From positions 39,236-84,993 of the forward strand of contig RDYN01000036.1 of NCBI GenBank assembly GCA_004293365.1: a stretch of 45,758 bases of DNA, read 5' to 3'. The translations under genes and the position numbers were made by a program. The DNA comes from Oscillatoriales cyanobacterium. GTDB lineage: Bacteria; Cyanobacteriota; Cyanobacteriia; Cyanobacteriales; Microcoleaceae. Shown here piece by piece: positions 8,438-16,349 of the stretch (position 1 is the stretch's first letter; each line of letters opens with the position of its first letter). The notes under the pieces are model-generated. The model was not told where the DNA came from. It did not search any database and saw only the letters and a program-made list of their open reading frames with translations.

Positions 8438-9481
8438 GTGGGTCTTCTCAATCGATTTTCCTTATCTAGAGATATGGGTATCGACCTCGGTACTGCTAAC
8501 ACGCTTGTTTATGTATCCGGCAAAGGTATTGTTCTGCAAGAACCGTCCGTAGTGGCGATCGACCAAGACTTGAAAATACCGCTGGCTGTCGGAGAAGATG
8601 CTAAAAAAATGCTCGGGCGCACGCCCGGGAACGTCATAGCACTGCGCCCGCTGCGCGACGGGGTAATCGCCGACTTCGATACTGCCGAACTCATGCTCAA
8701 GACTTTTATCCGCAGGGTTCACGAAGGCAAAAGTTTGGTTTCGCCCAGGATCATTATTGGCATCCCCAGCGGTGTCACCGGAGTCGAGAGGCGGGCTGTC
8801 ATTGAGGCGGCTACTCAAGCCGGTGCTAGAGAAGTACGGTTAATTGATGAACCTATCGCGGCGGCGATCGGGGCTGGACTGCCTGTGGCTGAGGCGACGG
8901 GCAATATGATTATAGATATCGGTGGGGGTACGACGGAAGTTGCGGTTTTGAGTTTGCAAGGTACGGTGATCAGCGAGTCAGTCCGGGTAGCGGGCGACGA
9001 ACTCAATGAGGCGATCGTCCAATACATGAAAAAAGTTCACAATTTGGTCATCGGCGAACGCACTGCTGAAGAAATTAAGATTCAGGTGGGTTCTGCATAT
9101 CCAACTACCGAAGATGACGACGCGATCATGGAAGTGCGGGGCTTGCACTTGCTCTCCGGTCTGCCGCGAACTGTTACGATCAAAGGCCCTGAAATTCGCG
9201 AAAGTATGTCGGAACCGCTTTCAGTAATCGTGGAAGCCGTCAAGCGTACTTTGGAACGCACTCCCCCGGAATTAGCAGCAGATATTATTGACAGAGGAAT
9301 TATGCTGGCCGGCGGCGGGGCGCTGATGAAAGGTTTAGATACTCTGATCAGTCACGAAACAGGAATTGTCACTCACGTGGCCGCAGATCCTCTGTGCTGC
9401 GTGGTTTTGGGAACCGGTAGGGTCTTGGAAAACAAACAGTTGGAACGGGTTTTCAGCGGGCAGTCGTCGCGCAATATGTAG
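8438..9481 (+). CDS. mreB: Rod shape-determining protein MreB
   Basis: An actin-like ATPase that polymerises under the membrane and positions cell-wall elongation enzymes. The actin-fold phosphate-binding motifs are intact: MGIDLGTANTLVYV near the N-terminus, IDIGGGTTEVAVL in the middle and MLAGGGALMKGLD near the end. I chose GTG at 8438, giving MGLLNRFSLSRDMGIDLG as in cyanobacterial MreB, with a G-rich ribosome-binding stretch at 8422-8428. This gives 347 residues, normal for the family. An upstream TTG at 8420 is in frame but lies before the G-run. It is the first gene of mreBCD and diverges from ssb. Confidence 0.97.
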   Translation: MGLLNRFSLSRDMGIDLGTANTLVYVSGKGIVLQEPSVVAIDQDLKIPLAVGEDAKKMLGRTPGNVIALRPLRDGVIADFDTAELMLKTFIRRVHEGKSLVSPRIIIGIPSGVTGVERRAVIEAATQAGAREVRLIDEPIAAAIGAGLPVAEATGNMIIDIGGGTTEVAVLSLQGTVISESVRVAGDELNEAIVQYMKKVHNLVIGERTAEEIKIQVGSAYPTTEDDDAIMEVRGLHLLSGLPRTVTIKGPEIRESMSEPLSVIVEAVKRTLERTPPELAADIIDRGIMLAGGGALMKGLDTLISHETGIVTHVAADPLCCVVLGTGRVLENKQLERVFSGQSSRNM

Positions 9482-9568
9482 TTAACAAATTTGGGATTTT
9501 GGATTTAGAACTAGGGCTGCCATCTAAAATCTAAAATCCTGACATAACAATTTTACATTACTGAGATT

Positions 9569-10375
9569 ATGCTAAAAAACACACTCCGCAGGTGGTGGGA
9601 TCTGCGTCTACAAATTGCTCTTTTAGGTTTAGCTGTAACAGCCGCTTGGGGAGTTCGACAAACACAAGGTGCTGCACTATTTGAAGCTTACAATTGGGTG
9701 TCTCGTCCGTTTCACGCCAACGGCTCAGGGCAAGAGCAGCTCATCTCGGCGCGCACTCGAGAATTGCAAGCGCAGCTATTAGAATTAGAAACTCAAAATC
9801 AGAAGCTAAAAGAGCTTTTAGGTTACGTTTCTGCGAAGAAACCTAAAGGGATTGTCGCTCCTATTGTCGGCCGCAGTGCTGACCACTGGTGGCAGCAAGT
9901 AACTTTGGGGCGTGGCAGTAATGATGGCATCAAACCAGATTTTACTGTCATGGGCCCCGGCGGTTTGGTAGGTCGGGTTGTCAGCGTTACTCCTAATACT
10001 AGCTTGGTGCTGTTAGCTAGCGACCCTACGAGTAAATTGGGTGTGGGAATTACCCGCAGTCGCAACATGGGTTTTATGCACGGGAAAGGCGGAAATCAGG
10101 CTGTGATGGAGTTTTTTGATAATGTTCCCAATGTCAAGCCTGGAGATCTGGTTTCAACTTCTTCTTTCAGTCAGTTATTTCCTGCTGGTTTGCCGGTGGG
10201 AAAAGTGGTTTCGGTGGATCTGAATAAAACTCCGGCTCCGGAAGCTATTGTTGAGTTTTCTGCACCGATGAATTCTCTGGAATGGGGGGTGGTTTACCCC
10301 CACGATAAGCAAGCCGAACTCAAGGCTTCGCAGGGTGAATCTTCTGCACCGTCAGGGGGAGCAAAGCAGCAATGA
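9569..10375 (+). CDS. mreC: Rod shape-determining protein MreC
   Basis: A 268-residue bitopic membrane protein of the elongasome that links MreB to periplasmic wall synthesis. A hydrophobic segment at about residues 13-30 (LQIALLGLAVTAAWGV) is followed by a coiled coil (about 50-80, LQAQLLELETQNQKLKELLG). The paired beta-barrel MreC domain comes next, with GPGGLVGRVVSVTPNTSLVLL and GDLVSTSSFSQLFPAGLPVG. The tail is low-complexity (Ser/Gln). The gene starts 87 bp after mreB and its stop overlaps the mreD start (ATGA), which indicates coupled translation. Confidence 0.95.
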   Translation: MLKNTLRRWWDLRLQIALLGLAVTAAWGVRQTQGAALFEAYNWVSRPFHANGSGQEQLISARTRELQAQLLELETQNQKLKELLGYVSAKKPKGIVAPIVGRSADHWWQQVTLGRGSNDGIKPDFTVMGPGGLVGRVVSVTPNTSLVLLASDPTSKLGVGITRSRNMGFMHGKGGNQAVMEFFDNVPNVKPGDLVSTSSFSQLFPAGLPVGKVVSVDLNKTPAPEAIVEFSAPMNSLEWGVVYPHDKQAELKASQGESSAPSGGAKQQ

Positions 10376-10938
10376 AGCGTTTACCTCGGATGTCTTCGCG
10401 ATCGCGCCAATTTCTCAACTTCGGCGTTACATTTGTTTCTGTGATGCTCTGCATACTGATATTGCCCACCCGGATGCCGGGAATGGAATTGTTGGGAATT
10501 AGCCCGAATTGGCTGTTAATTTGGTTGGTAGCTTGGAGTATTAAGCGGAAGCGTACTGTTTGGGGAGCTGCTAGCATGGGTATGGCTTTGGGGTTTCTTC
10601 AAGATGCGATGACTGCTCCTCATCCCACCCACGCTGTCAGTCTAGTTGTTGTCGGTGTTTTAACTGTGGTTTTGCAGAAAAGCTGGTCGATTCCGGCTGA
10701 TATTGTTGAGAGAGATCCGATTCCGATCGCCTTAATTGTGTTTGGGATGGCGGTGGTGGCGGAAACGGTGATGGGGCTGCAATTTTTCGCTGTGGGCGAT
10801 CGGGCTTTACTGGAAATTTGGAGCTATCACCAGCGAGTGGCTTTGTGTTCTGCTATTCTCAGCAGTCTTTGGGCTCCAGTGATTTATTTTCCCCTGAATC
10901 GCTTGTGGGAAATGACCAGGAAATTAGAAAAATCTTAG
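10372..10938 (+). CDS. mreD: Rod shape-determining protein MreD
   Basis: A 188-residue polytopic membrane protein, mostly hydrophobic, with about five predicted transmembrane helices (for example FVSVMLCILILP and GISPNWLLIWLVAWS). It has the family region with GAASMGMALGFLQDAMT. MreD works with MreC in the elongasome. The start overlaps the mreC stop by four bases (ATGA). The length is close to the usual 160-190 residues. A hairpin repeat follows 50 bp after the stop. Confidence 0.92.
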   Translation: MKRLPRMSSRSRQFLNFGVTFVSVMLCILILPTRMPGMELLGISPNWLLIWLVAWSIKRKRTVWGAASMGMALGFLQDAMTAPHPTHAVSLVVVGVLTVVLQKSWSIPADIVERDPIPIALIVFGMAVVAETVMGLQFFAVGDRALLEIWSYHQRVALCSAILSSLWAPVIYFPLNRLWEMTRKLEKS

Positions 10939-10991
10939 TCAGTAGTCATCAGTTATTAGTTAGCTAATTGGGACTTACATACGGGTGGAAC

Positions 10992-11053
10992 GGTTTGTAG
11001 TGAGGACTTCAGTCCTCGGATTTTTATGAGGACTGAAGTCCTCACTACAAACC
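10992..11053. repeat. GGACTTCAGTCC hairpin repeat
   Basis: Inverted repeat with arms GGTTTGTAGTGAGGACTTCA and complement, same family as at 28, 1720 and 45660. It lies between the convergent mreD and HAD genes. It could serve as a bidirectional transcript end, but no T-run is present. Confidence 0.9.
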
Positions 11054-11109
11054 TTTTGAATGGTGGTCGTTCTAGCTGAAATGATATATTAGTTAACTCT
11101 GAATTGTAG

Positions 11110-11901
11110 TCAGTCAACTATCACTTGTTGCCCCGAACCTAATAAGTGATGAACGGCAATAATCAAGTCACTAAGAATGAAATTCGGCTGGTGCTTTTGC
11201 AGTTGATAGCGGCTGCGAATGCCGCAGGTAACGGCAATTGTAGGTATTCCCAATGCTTGTCCGGCGAGGATATCTGCTTCGGTATCTCCTATCATCCAAG
11301 CCGAGTTTAGGGATGACTCAAATTCTTCTGCAACTTCCGCCAACAATTCGGTTTTTAAGGCTGTATAGTTGTGATAGGCGGCATCTGTCATCTGAGTGCC
11401 GCGAATGCTGGTAAACAGTCTGGCTAAACCGTAATTTTGCAATAGTTGAACGGCTTGATTTCTCGGCCGCAAGGTGACTAAAATCAGCCGCACGCCGCGA
11501 GAATGCAAAAGTGCGATCGCCCACTGCACTCCCGGCTGGATGCGATCTAAGTGCAACAAGTCTGGCTGATTGACAATCCGACTCACGCATCCGAGAAAAA
11601 TGTGAATTTCTTCTCCCGACAAGCCGGAACTTTTCGCTATTTCAGTATCGGGCACTCGGTTTTGTTTCATTTGCCAAAACTGCTGTTTGCTGAGTATGTG
11701 GAGTTTGAGGTTGATTCCTCGCGCGTCGCAGGCTGCTTGGGTGTCGGCTAATCCCTGTTGGTAGGTTGTGTAGTAGCGATCGGACACATCGACGATCGGC
11801 CCGTCTAAATCGCAAAATACCGTCATCCGGGGGGACGAGTCAGCCTCTGATGGTAGCTTGTACTGAAGGTTTTCGGAGTCTGGGGCAACGGCAGTTAACA
11901 T
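11110..11901 (-). CDS. HAD-superfamily phosphatase (phosphoglycolate phosphatase-like)
   Basis: A 263-residue HAD hydrolase. Motif I is FCDLDGPIVD, with the nucleophile and acid-base aspartates. Motif II is LILVTLR, and motif IV is MIGDTEADILAGQALGIPTI. A helical cap lies between motifs I and II. The last part (VTCGIRSRYQLQKHQPNFILSD) matches the end of phosphoglycolate phosphatase-like proteins. The substrate cannot be read from sequence. Pyrophosphatase PpaX-like or phosphoglycolate phosphatase activity are both possible. The N-terminal 27 residues before motif I are longer than usual. The start ATG at 11901 has only a weak ribosome-binding site. Confidence 0.85.
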   Translation of the reverse strand: MLTAVAPDSENLQYKLPSEADSSPRMTVFCDLDGPIVDVSDRYYTTYQQGLADTQAACDARGINLKLHILSKQQFWQMKQNRVPDTEIAKSSGLSGEEIHIFLGCVSRIVNQPDLLHLDRIQPGVQWAIALLHSRGVRLILVTLRPRNQAVQLLQNYGLARLFTSIRGTQMTDAAYHNYTALKTELLAEVAEEFESSLNSAWMIGDTEADILAGQALGIPTIAVTCGIRSRYQLQKHQPNFILSDLIIAVHHLLGSGQQVIVD

Positions 11902-12152
11902 ATAAGGTTAAGTAAATCAAGGATAACGATACATTTCTTGACTTTACCAAGAATTCTATAAGTTATAATACAGAATTTCAAGCTAGATTATTAAAAAAAC
12001 CTATTAAGATTTTGATGAGAGATGTCGAAAAGGGCGATCGATCCGGCTGGCGCCTCCATAAAATCAACGCAAAAAGTGATTTTTGCCGCTGTTGATATGT
12101 GCTTTAGCCATTAAAGTTTAGAATTAAGTTTTTAGTCTTGTGTAATTTACCC

Positions 12153-13064
12153 ATGCTCAAACAAAGCGATTTTGTTAGGAATTCGGACACTAATCGAGTA
12201 GAAGTGCTTTCCGAAGCACTACCTTACATCCAACACTTTGCGGGCCGCACGATTGTGGTCAAATATGGCGGTGCGGCGATGAAAGATAGCAATCTCAAAG
12301 ACAAAGTTGTTCGGGATATTGTGCTGCTAGCTTGCGTGGGGATGCGTCCGGTTGTGGTTCACGGCGGCGGCCCGGAAATTAATATTTGGTTGGAAAAACT
12401 GGGAATAGAGCCGCAATTTAAGGATGGCTTGAGAGTGACTGATGCCGCGACGATGGAAGTCGTAGAAATGGTTTTGGTGGGAAAAGTAAATAAGGAAATT
12501 GTTTCGTTAATCAACCAAGCTGGTGGCAAAGCAGTGGGATTGTGCGGCAAGGATGCGAATCTAATTCAAGCTCGTCCTGATGGCCGGGAAGGAATTGGGT
12601 TTGTGGGTGAAGTTAGCGGCGTGAAAATCCAGATTTTGGAGTCTTTGGTGAACAGCGGTTATATTCCCGTCGTGTCGAGCGTGGCGGCGGATGAACACGG
12701 TCAATCTTACAACATTAATGCTGACACAGTGGCGGGGGAAATTGCGGCTGGTTTGGGAGCAGAAAAGTTGATTTTGATGACTGATACTGCGGGAATTTTG
12801 GAGGATTATCACAAGCCGGAAAGTCTGATTGCTAAGTTGGATATTCAGGAAGCGAGAGAGTTGGTTGAGTCGGGAATTGTGTCTGGGGGCATGATTCCAA
12901 AGGTTAATTGTTGCGTGCGGAGTTTGGCTCAGGGCGTGAAGGGCGCTCACATTATTGACGGGCGAATTCCTCATGCTTTGCTGCAAGAAATCTTCACGGA
13001 TGCGGGGATTGGCTCGATGATTGTTGCTTCTGAGTTTAGCGGGGCCAAGTTAAGGCATAAGTAA
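12153..13064 (+). CDS. argB: Acetylglutamate kinase
   Basis: Catalyses ATP-dependent phosphorylation of N-acetylglutamate, the second and regulated step of arginine synthesis. In cyanobacteria it is activated by the PII protein GlnB. Family motifs are VVKYGGAAM (ATP site), [13 protein letters not shown] (substrate loop), [17 protein letters not shown] and SGGMIPKV. The N-terminal helix and the C-terminal arginine-binding region ([20 protein letters not shown]) are present, as in arginine-inhibited hexameric enzymes. The ATG at 12153 gives 303 residues. A TTG at 12138 would add five. It is a single gene, not an operon here. Confidence 0.96.
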   Translation: MLKQSDFVRNSDTNRVEVLSEALPYIQHFAGRTIVVKYGGAAMKDSNLKDKVVRDIVLLACVGMRPVVVHGGGPEINIWLEKLGIEPQFKDGLRVTDAATMEVVEMVLVGKVNKEIVSLINQAGGKAVGLCGKDANLIQARPDGREGIGFVGEVSGVKIQILESLVNSGYIPVVSSVAADEHGQSYNINADTVAGEIAAGLGAEKLILMTDTAGILEDYHKPESLIAKLDIQEARELVESGIVSGGMIPKVNCCVRSLAQGVKGAHIIDGRIPHALLQEIFTDAGIGSMIVASEFSGAKLRHK

Positions 13065-13082
13065 AGCGTAAATTTTATTTTG

Positions 13083-13123
13083 GGGCGGGTAAGTGAAGTC
13101 GTAAACCCTTGCTTTACCCGTCC
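13083..13123 (+). terminator. Possible argB transcription terminator hairpin
   Basis: A stem of about ten pairs, GGGCGGGTAA with TTACCCGTCC, around a 21-nt loop, starting 18 bp after the argB stop. There is no T-tract, so it may act as a weak terminator or only stabilise the mRNA end. Confidence 0.35.
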
Positions 13124-13137
13124 TAATAATCGCTTTT

Positions 13138-13299
13138 AAGTTTCCCAGTAGGACTTGTGGGCAATATTGTTGAAGTGTATGATACGGGAAAGGAATGTCA
13201 GTATTTAGTCGAGTTTGCTGATAGTCAAGATATTAAATATGGCTATTTTAAAAGCCGATGAAAGTTTTGTTCTGCAATATGAACTTGCAGTTGCTTAGG
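13138..13299 (+). pseudogene. Truncated, frameshifted copy of the DUF4926 gene
   Basis: This stretch is nearly identical in DNA to the 3' two thirds of the intact DUF4926-like gene at 14546-14809 (CCAGTAGGACTTGTGGG to the shared stop in GCAGTTGCTTAG). It lacks the 5' end and any start. It has lost five bases (GCTAT) in the segment encoding EYAMAIL, which shifts the frame. The downstream sequence, including the HIP1-rich repeat, is also duplicated, so this is the remnant of a segmental duplication and not an independent gene. Confidence 0.85.
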
Positions 13300-13323
13300 A
13301 ATGTGAGGGGAATAGAAGTTCGA

Positions 13324-13427
13324 TAAAGGCGATCGCACTTTCGGACAATAAGGGCGATCGCTCGTGTGAGATTTAGGATGGGATAGGGGCGATCGCGACC
13401 AAATAGTAAAATAAGCTTAACAATTGA
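13324..13427. repeat. HIP1-rich interspersed repeat plus shared leader
   Basis: Contains several GCGATCGC octamers within the unit ACTTTCGGACAATAAGGGCG, then GTGTGAGATTTAGGATGGGA and the leader AAATAGTAAAATAAGCTTAA ending CAATTGA. The last roughly 88 bp recur almost unchanged at 14101-14189 upstream of the DUF6883 gene. A variant of the leader occurs at 15401-15450. Confidence 0.85.
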
Positions 13428-13503
13428 AAAATGAAACTATAGGTTATGTTAAAATGTACTCAACAAGATCGCTTTTGCACCATACCGCACGGAACTCAGT
13501 GCC

Positions 13504-13980
13504 ATGTCTATTTCCAAACCTAAAAAGCAACAGTCTTTAAAACCGATTAATTCTGCCGATATTCAAATGCGGGCGATCGCCTACAGTTTAGATGCTTTAA
13601 TTCCAGGGCTCTACATTTGGCTGGGTGCGCTCAAAATTCGGATTGGGGGTAGTTTGGCAGAAGAAAGTTATCCGGGGACAATTCACAGTCCAATTGGCAT
13701 TGCTTTAGTATTTCCAGGCTACCGCATCTACAGCACTTACCAAGGTAGCTATGACCCTTGATAAGCATTGGATCTTGACGGCATCGCTCAAATTACTGCA
13801 AAAACTTTGCCTTCTACAGAATTTGAGTTACTTCTATTGACAGCAGGCTACGGTAAAATTGGTACGGCTCCGGCTCAAGGAAATCGACTAAAAGTGTGGT
13901 GGACTCATTCTACTTTTAGACGCATTGAAGCTATTTATAGTGCTGATGGAACTGTTGCTATTACTGCTTATCACGTTTAG
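13504..13980 (+). pseudogene. Conserved-looking hypothetical gene split by TGA-TAA
   Basis: Two open stretches in the same frame, residues 1-85 (13504-13761) and 13768-13980, are separated only by the adjacent stops TGA TAA. Reading through gives about 158 residues, with no frame change on either side. The first part contains DALIPGLYIWLGALKIRIGG and ends at STYQGSYDP. The second resumes with LDLDGIAQITAKTLPSTEFE and ends in TYRR-like FRRIEAIYSADGTVAITAYHV (stated here in part). This continuity suggests one gene recently inactivated by two neighbouring stops, or a short insertion. I do not recognise the family. Two independent small proteins are possible but less likely. Confidence 0.55.
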
Positions 13981-14029
13981 ACTTGTAGCTAAACAAGGCT
14001 AGAAGTTTTTATTGACTCTTTTGATAAGA

Positions 14030-14189
14030 GAGCGATCGCACTTTCGGACAAAAAGGGCGATCGTCCTTTGGGATTTGGGATGGGATAGGGGCGATCGCAC
14101 TTTCGGACAGTAAGGGCGATCGCTCGTGTGAGATTTAGGATGGGATAGGGGCGATCGCGACCAAATAGTAAAATAAGCTTAACAATTGA
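14030..14189. repeat. HIP1-rich interspersed repeat with duplicated leader
   Basis: Three units of the ACTTTCGGACA(A/G)(A/T)AAGGGCGATCG type, then the same GTGTGAGATTTAGGATGGGA block and AAATAGTAAAATAAGCTTAA leader as at 13339-13427. It separates the split gene from the DUF6883 gene, which starts 28 bp after the leader and so may be expressed from it. Confidence 0.85.
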
Positions 14190-14217
14190 GACTAATTAGA
14201 GGTGAGCAAGAGTTATA

Positions 14218-14562
14218 ATGAAACTACCCAATGGCGATCGGGCCGAAGTTTCTCTGCAAAAGCTGGTCGGCTACTGCTTAAATCCAGAGCATTCTCATGG
14301 AAAACACAAAGCTAGAGTCTTTGCATCGGTTTTGGGAATTACGGCTAATAATGCAGAAGTTTTGCGAGAGCTTATTCAAAAAGCAGCCATTGAAGGTGAA
14401 GTTGTCCAAGAAAATACTACTGATTTTGGGCAACAGTTTAAAGTTGATTGGACTGTACCCGATACAGCGGGGATTGAGCTTCGGACAATCTGGGAAATTA
14501 CTTCGACTAATTCTAACCCTCGTTTGATTTCAGATTTCTTAAACCATGATAAAAAACTTTAG
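14218..14562 (+). CDS. DUF6883-family protein
   Basis: A 114-residue protein. The opening KLPNGDRAEVSLQKLVGYCL, followed by NPEHSHGKHKARVFASVLG, matches what I recall of DUF6883. That domain is found alone and also at the C-terminus of polymorphic-toxin-like proteins, often beside a DUF4926 gene. The H-G-K-H-K-A-R-V-F core is the most conserved part and may form an active or binding site. The start ATG at 14218 has AGGTGAG upstream. The 3' end overlaps the next gene by 17 bp, so the pair is coupled like a toxin-antitoxin unit. Biochemical activity is unknown to me. Confidence 0.7.
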   Translation: MKLPNGDRAEVSLQKLVGYCLNPEHSHGKHKARVFASVLGITANNAEVLRELIQKAAIEGEVVQENTTDFGQQFKVDWTVPDTAGIELRTIWEITSTNSNPRLISDFLNHDKKL

Positions 14563-14809
14563 ACTTTTGGATTCTGTTGCGATTCTACAGCCTGTTTCAA
14601 ATACGCGATTAACGCTAGTGGAACCGGAATATGAATCTGTTTCTAGTTTGCCAGTAGGACTTGTGGGAACTATTGTTGAAGTGTATGATACGGGAAAGGA
14701 ATGTCAGTATTTAGTGGAGTTTGCTGATAGTCAAGGGATTGAATATGCTATGGCTATTTTGAAAGCAGATGAGATTTTAGTTCTGCAATATGAACTTGCA
14801 GTTGCTTAG
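14546..14809 (+). CDS. DUF4926-family protein
   Basis: An 87-residue protein with a small beta-barrel-like core, GLVGTIVEVYDTGKECQYLV then EFADSQGIEYAMAILKADEI, the DUF4926 pattern. It overlaps the DUF6883 gene by 17 bp and is likely its partner. By size and position it may be the antitoxin or chaperone-like member, which is inference. A decayed copy of this gene lies at 13138-13299. The N-terminus (IKNFRLLDSVAILQPVSNT) is typical of the family. Confidence 0.72.
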   Translation: MIKNFRLLDSVAILQPVSNTRLTLVEPEYESVSSLPVGLVGTIVEVYDTGKECQYLVEFADSQGIEYAMAILKADEILVLQYELAVA

Positions 14810-14837
14810 TAATGTGAGCGGAATACAAGTTCGATAA

Positions 14838-14940
14838 GGGCGATCGCACTTTCGGACAATAAGGGCTCTCGCCCGCGTGAGATTTAGGATGAGATAGGGG
14901 CGCGATCGCACTTTCGGACAAAAAGGGCGATCGCTCTTTA
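14838..14940. repeat. HIP1-rich interspersed repeat
   Basis: Copies of GCGATCGCACTTTCGGACAA(T/A)AAGGGC with the GTGAGATTTAGGATGAGAT block. The sequence just before it (after the DUF4926 stop) matches that after the truncated copy at 13300-13350, which shows that the duplication included this 3' flank. Confidence 0.85.
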
Positions 14941-14972
14941 ATAAAAGCAACAATTGCGCTACACCCAAAGCA

Positions 14973-15359
14973 TTATGAGACTGCTTTGAGATATTGCGTT
15001 ACAGGCTTCAAATCGATGTCATCATTGGAAGTCAGTATTTTAAATAGATGGCGTCCGATGCCGGCTGCAATCAAAGCTTCTAGATCGCGATCGAGCTTTA
15101 ACCAGTCCCCATAAATACCGACAAACTGAGTTACACAAGCTAAAGATTCATCTTTCGGGTCATTGACTCCCGTGTATTTGTACTGAATATCAAAACCTGC
15201 TTTTTCACCAATTTCTTCGATATCCCAGTCTACAAGATTAAGATCGATCGCTTCAACGGCCAGGGCAATATGACCGGGCGGTATGGGGTGAAGAGGTTCG
15301 CAGCACCAGCCCTCAGAATGATTCCAGACACTCTTACCAACTGATTCTCGAATTTTCAT
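14973..15359 (-). CDS. Hypothetical protein, 128 residues
   Basis: I do not recognise this family. It is a soluble-looking, acidic protein with GWCCEPLHPIPPGHIALAVE near the N-terminus and a Asp-rich middle (LVDWDIEEIGEKAGFDIQYK). It has no signal peptide or membrane helix. It is the only minus-strand gene in the 13-18.6 kb island and is bracketed by repeats on both sides, like the neighbouring cassettes. The reading frame is open with normal codon use. ATG at 15359 is the only reasonable long start. Confidence 0.55.
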   Translation of the reverse strand: MKIRESVGKSVWNHSEGWCCEPLHPIPPGHIALAVEAIDLNLVDWDIEEIGEKAGFDIQYKYTGVNDPKDESLACVTQFVGIYGDWLKLDRDLEALIAAGIGRHLFKILTSNDDIDLKPVTQYLKAVS

Positions 15360-15400
15360 GTATTTTCCCTCACTGAAAGTGGTAGCGAAACCAGGCTTTA

Positions 15401-15455
15401 TAGTTAAATAAGCTTAACATTTGAAAGGTGAAAATTAGGTTATGTTAAACTACAA
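15401..15455 (+). promoter_or_regulatory. Shared AAGCTTAACAWTTGA leader, third copy
   Basis: TAAATAAGCTTAACATTTGAAAGGTG... followed by TTAGGTTATGTTAAA matches the stretch at 13408-13454 upstream of the split gene, and its first half matches 14170-14189 upstream of DUF6883. In each case it sits 28-75 bp before a plus-strand cassette gene. It could be a promoter, with TTGAAA and TATGTTAAA as candidate boxes, or an operator. No start site is known. Confidence 0.45.
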
Positions 15456-15516
15456 CTAGCCAGATGGCGTTTTAGTGTAAGTTATACTCAAGATTAATGT
15501 GTCCGGTTAATTTCCC

Positions 15517-15809
15517 ATGACTACACAATCTGCTTCGCGTTATGTCGCACGTCACCCTGGAATCTTACAAGGGAACCAATTATCGCAGGAACGAGAACTT
15601 CTGTTCGTGCGATCGTGGAATTGTGGCGTTTAGGTATTACTCCTGAAGAAATCCCGATGCACTTACCTCATCTGAAATTAGCTCAAATTTTTGATGCACT
15701 GAGTTTTTATTTGGATAACCAGGAAGAAATAAATACTTATATTGAGCGCAATCGAATTCCCGAAGAATTGATTCATCCTGCTGTGAAAGCTGCCATGAAA
15801 AAACTGTGA
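15517..15809 (+). pseudogene. DUF433 antitoxin-family gene with a -1 frameshift
   Basis: ATG at 15517 opens with MTTQSASRYVARHPGILQG. One base then appears to be missing in the G-run at 15571-15573. Reading one frame over gives EPIIAGTRTSVRAIVELWRL and then GITPEEIPMHLPHLKLAQIF, the classic DUF433 body, through the stop at 15809. DUF433 proteins are usually antitoxins paired with a downstream DUF5615 PIN-like toxin. No such toxin follows here. Restoring one G would rebuild a protein of about 97 residues. A homopolymer sequencing error is the main alternative to real decay. A GTG at 15615 could start a short C-terminal product. Confidence 0.75.
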
Positions 15810-15860
15810 AACTATAATTTATTTGTTATACTTTAGGCATAATGCTAGTTTGTAAGTCAG

Positions 15861-16349
15861 ATGAACACGATCGCGATCGCCCTTTCAGATGAACGCCTAA
15901 TAAAATTACAACAAGTCGCGAACAACTTAAATGTCTCGATAGAAGAGTTAGTTTTAATAGGCATAGAAAACTTACTCGCACAGTCAGAAGTTTCTTCACA
16001 AAATACCGCTCTAAATATTCTCAACAAAAATGCTGAAATCTCCCCTGAGATAGTTGACAAATTTTATGCACTAGCCTCGGATTGGGAGGAAGATGTTGCT
16101 GGACTGTCTTCAACTGCCCAAATGTCTCAGCATCCTGCCTATCAGGAAATTATTAGTATGGGAACTCAAATCCTACCGCTGTTGCTATCAGAATTGAAAA
16201 AAAATCCTGTTTACTGGTTGTCGGCTTTGGGTGCAATTACGGGTGAAAATCCGATTAAACCAGAACAAAGGGGAAGGATAAAACAGATGGCTTCAGCTTG
16301 GATTGAGTGGGGTAGAAATCAAGGCTACGCGATTGAAGAGAATGTATAG
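15861..16349 (+). CDS. Antitoxin-like N-terminus fused to a conserved helical domain
   Basis: A 162-residue protein that looks composite. Residues 1-43 (IAIALSDERLIKLQQVANNL, then SIEELVLIGIENLLA) resemble a ribbon-helix-helix-type antitoxin DNA-binding segment. Residues about 85-160 (HPAYQEIISMGTQILPLLLS, NPVYWLSALGAITGENPI, MASAWIEWGRNQGY) form a helical domain that I recall as widespread and uncharacterised in bacteria. The stop overlaps the next start by eight bases, so the two products are coupled. I infer a two-component unit with this as the regulator or neutralising member. No function is established. Confidence 0.6.
   Translation: MNTIAIALSDERLIKLQQVANNLNVSIEELVLIGIENLLAQSEVSSQNTALNILNKNAEISPEIVDKFYALASDWEEDVAGLSSTAQMSQHPAYQEIISMGTQILPLLLSELKKNPVYWLSALGAITGENPIKPEQRGRIKQMASAWIEWGRNQGYAIEENV

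Noticed and set aside
13753-13767. Selenocysteine or programmed readthrough at TGA
   Set aside because: The TGA is followed at once by TAA in the same frame, and no selenocysteine insertion-type hairpin or homologous selenoprotein is evident.
15565-15615. Programmed -1 frameshift in DUF433
   Set aside because: There is no slippery heptamer of the known kind at the G-run and the family is not known to use frameshifting; decay or a read error is simpler.
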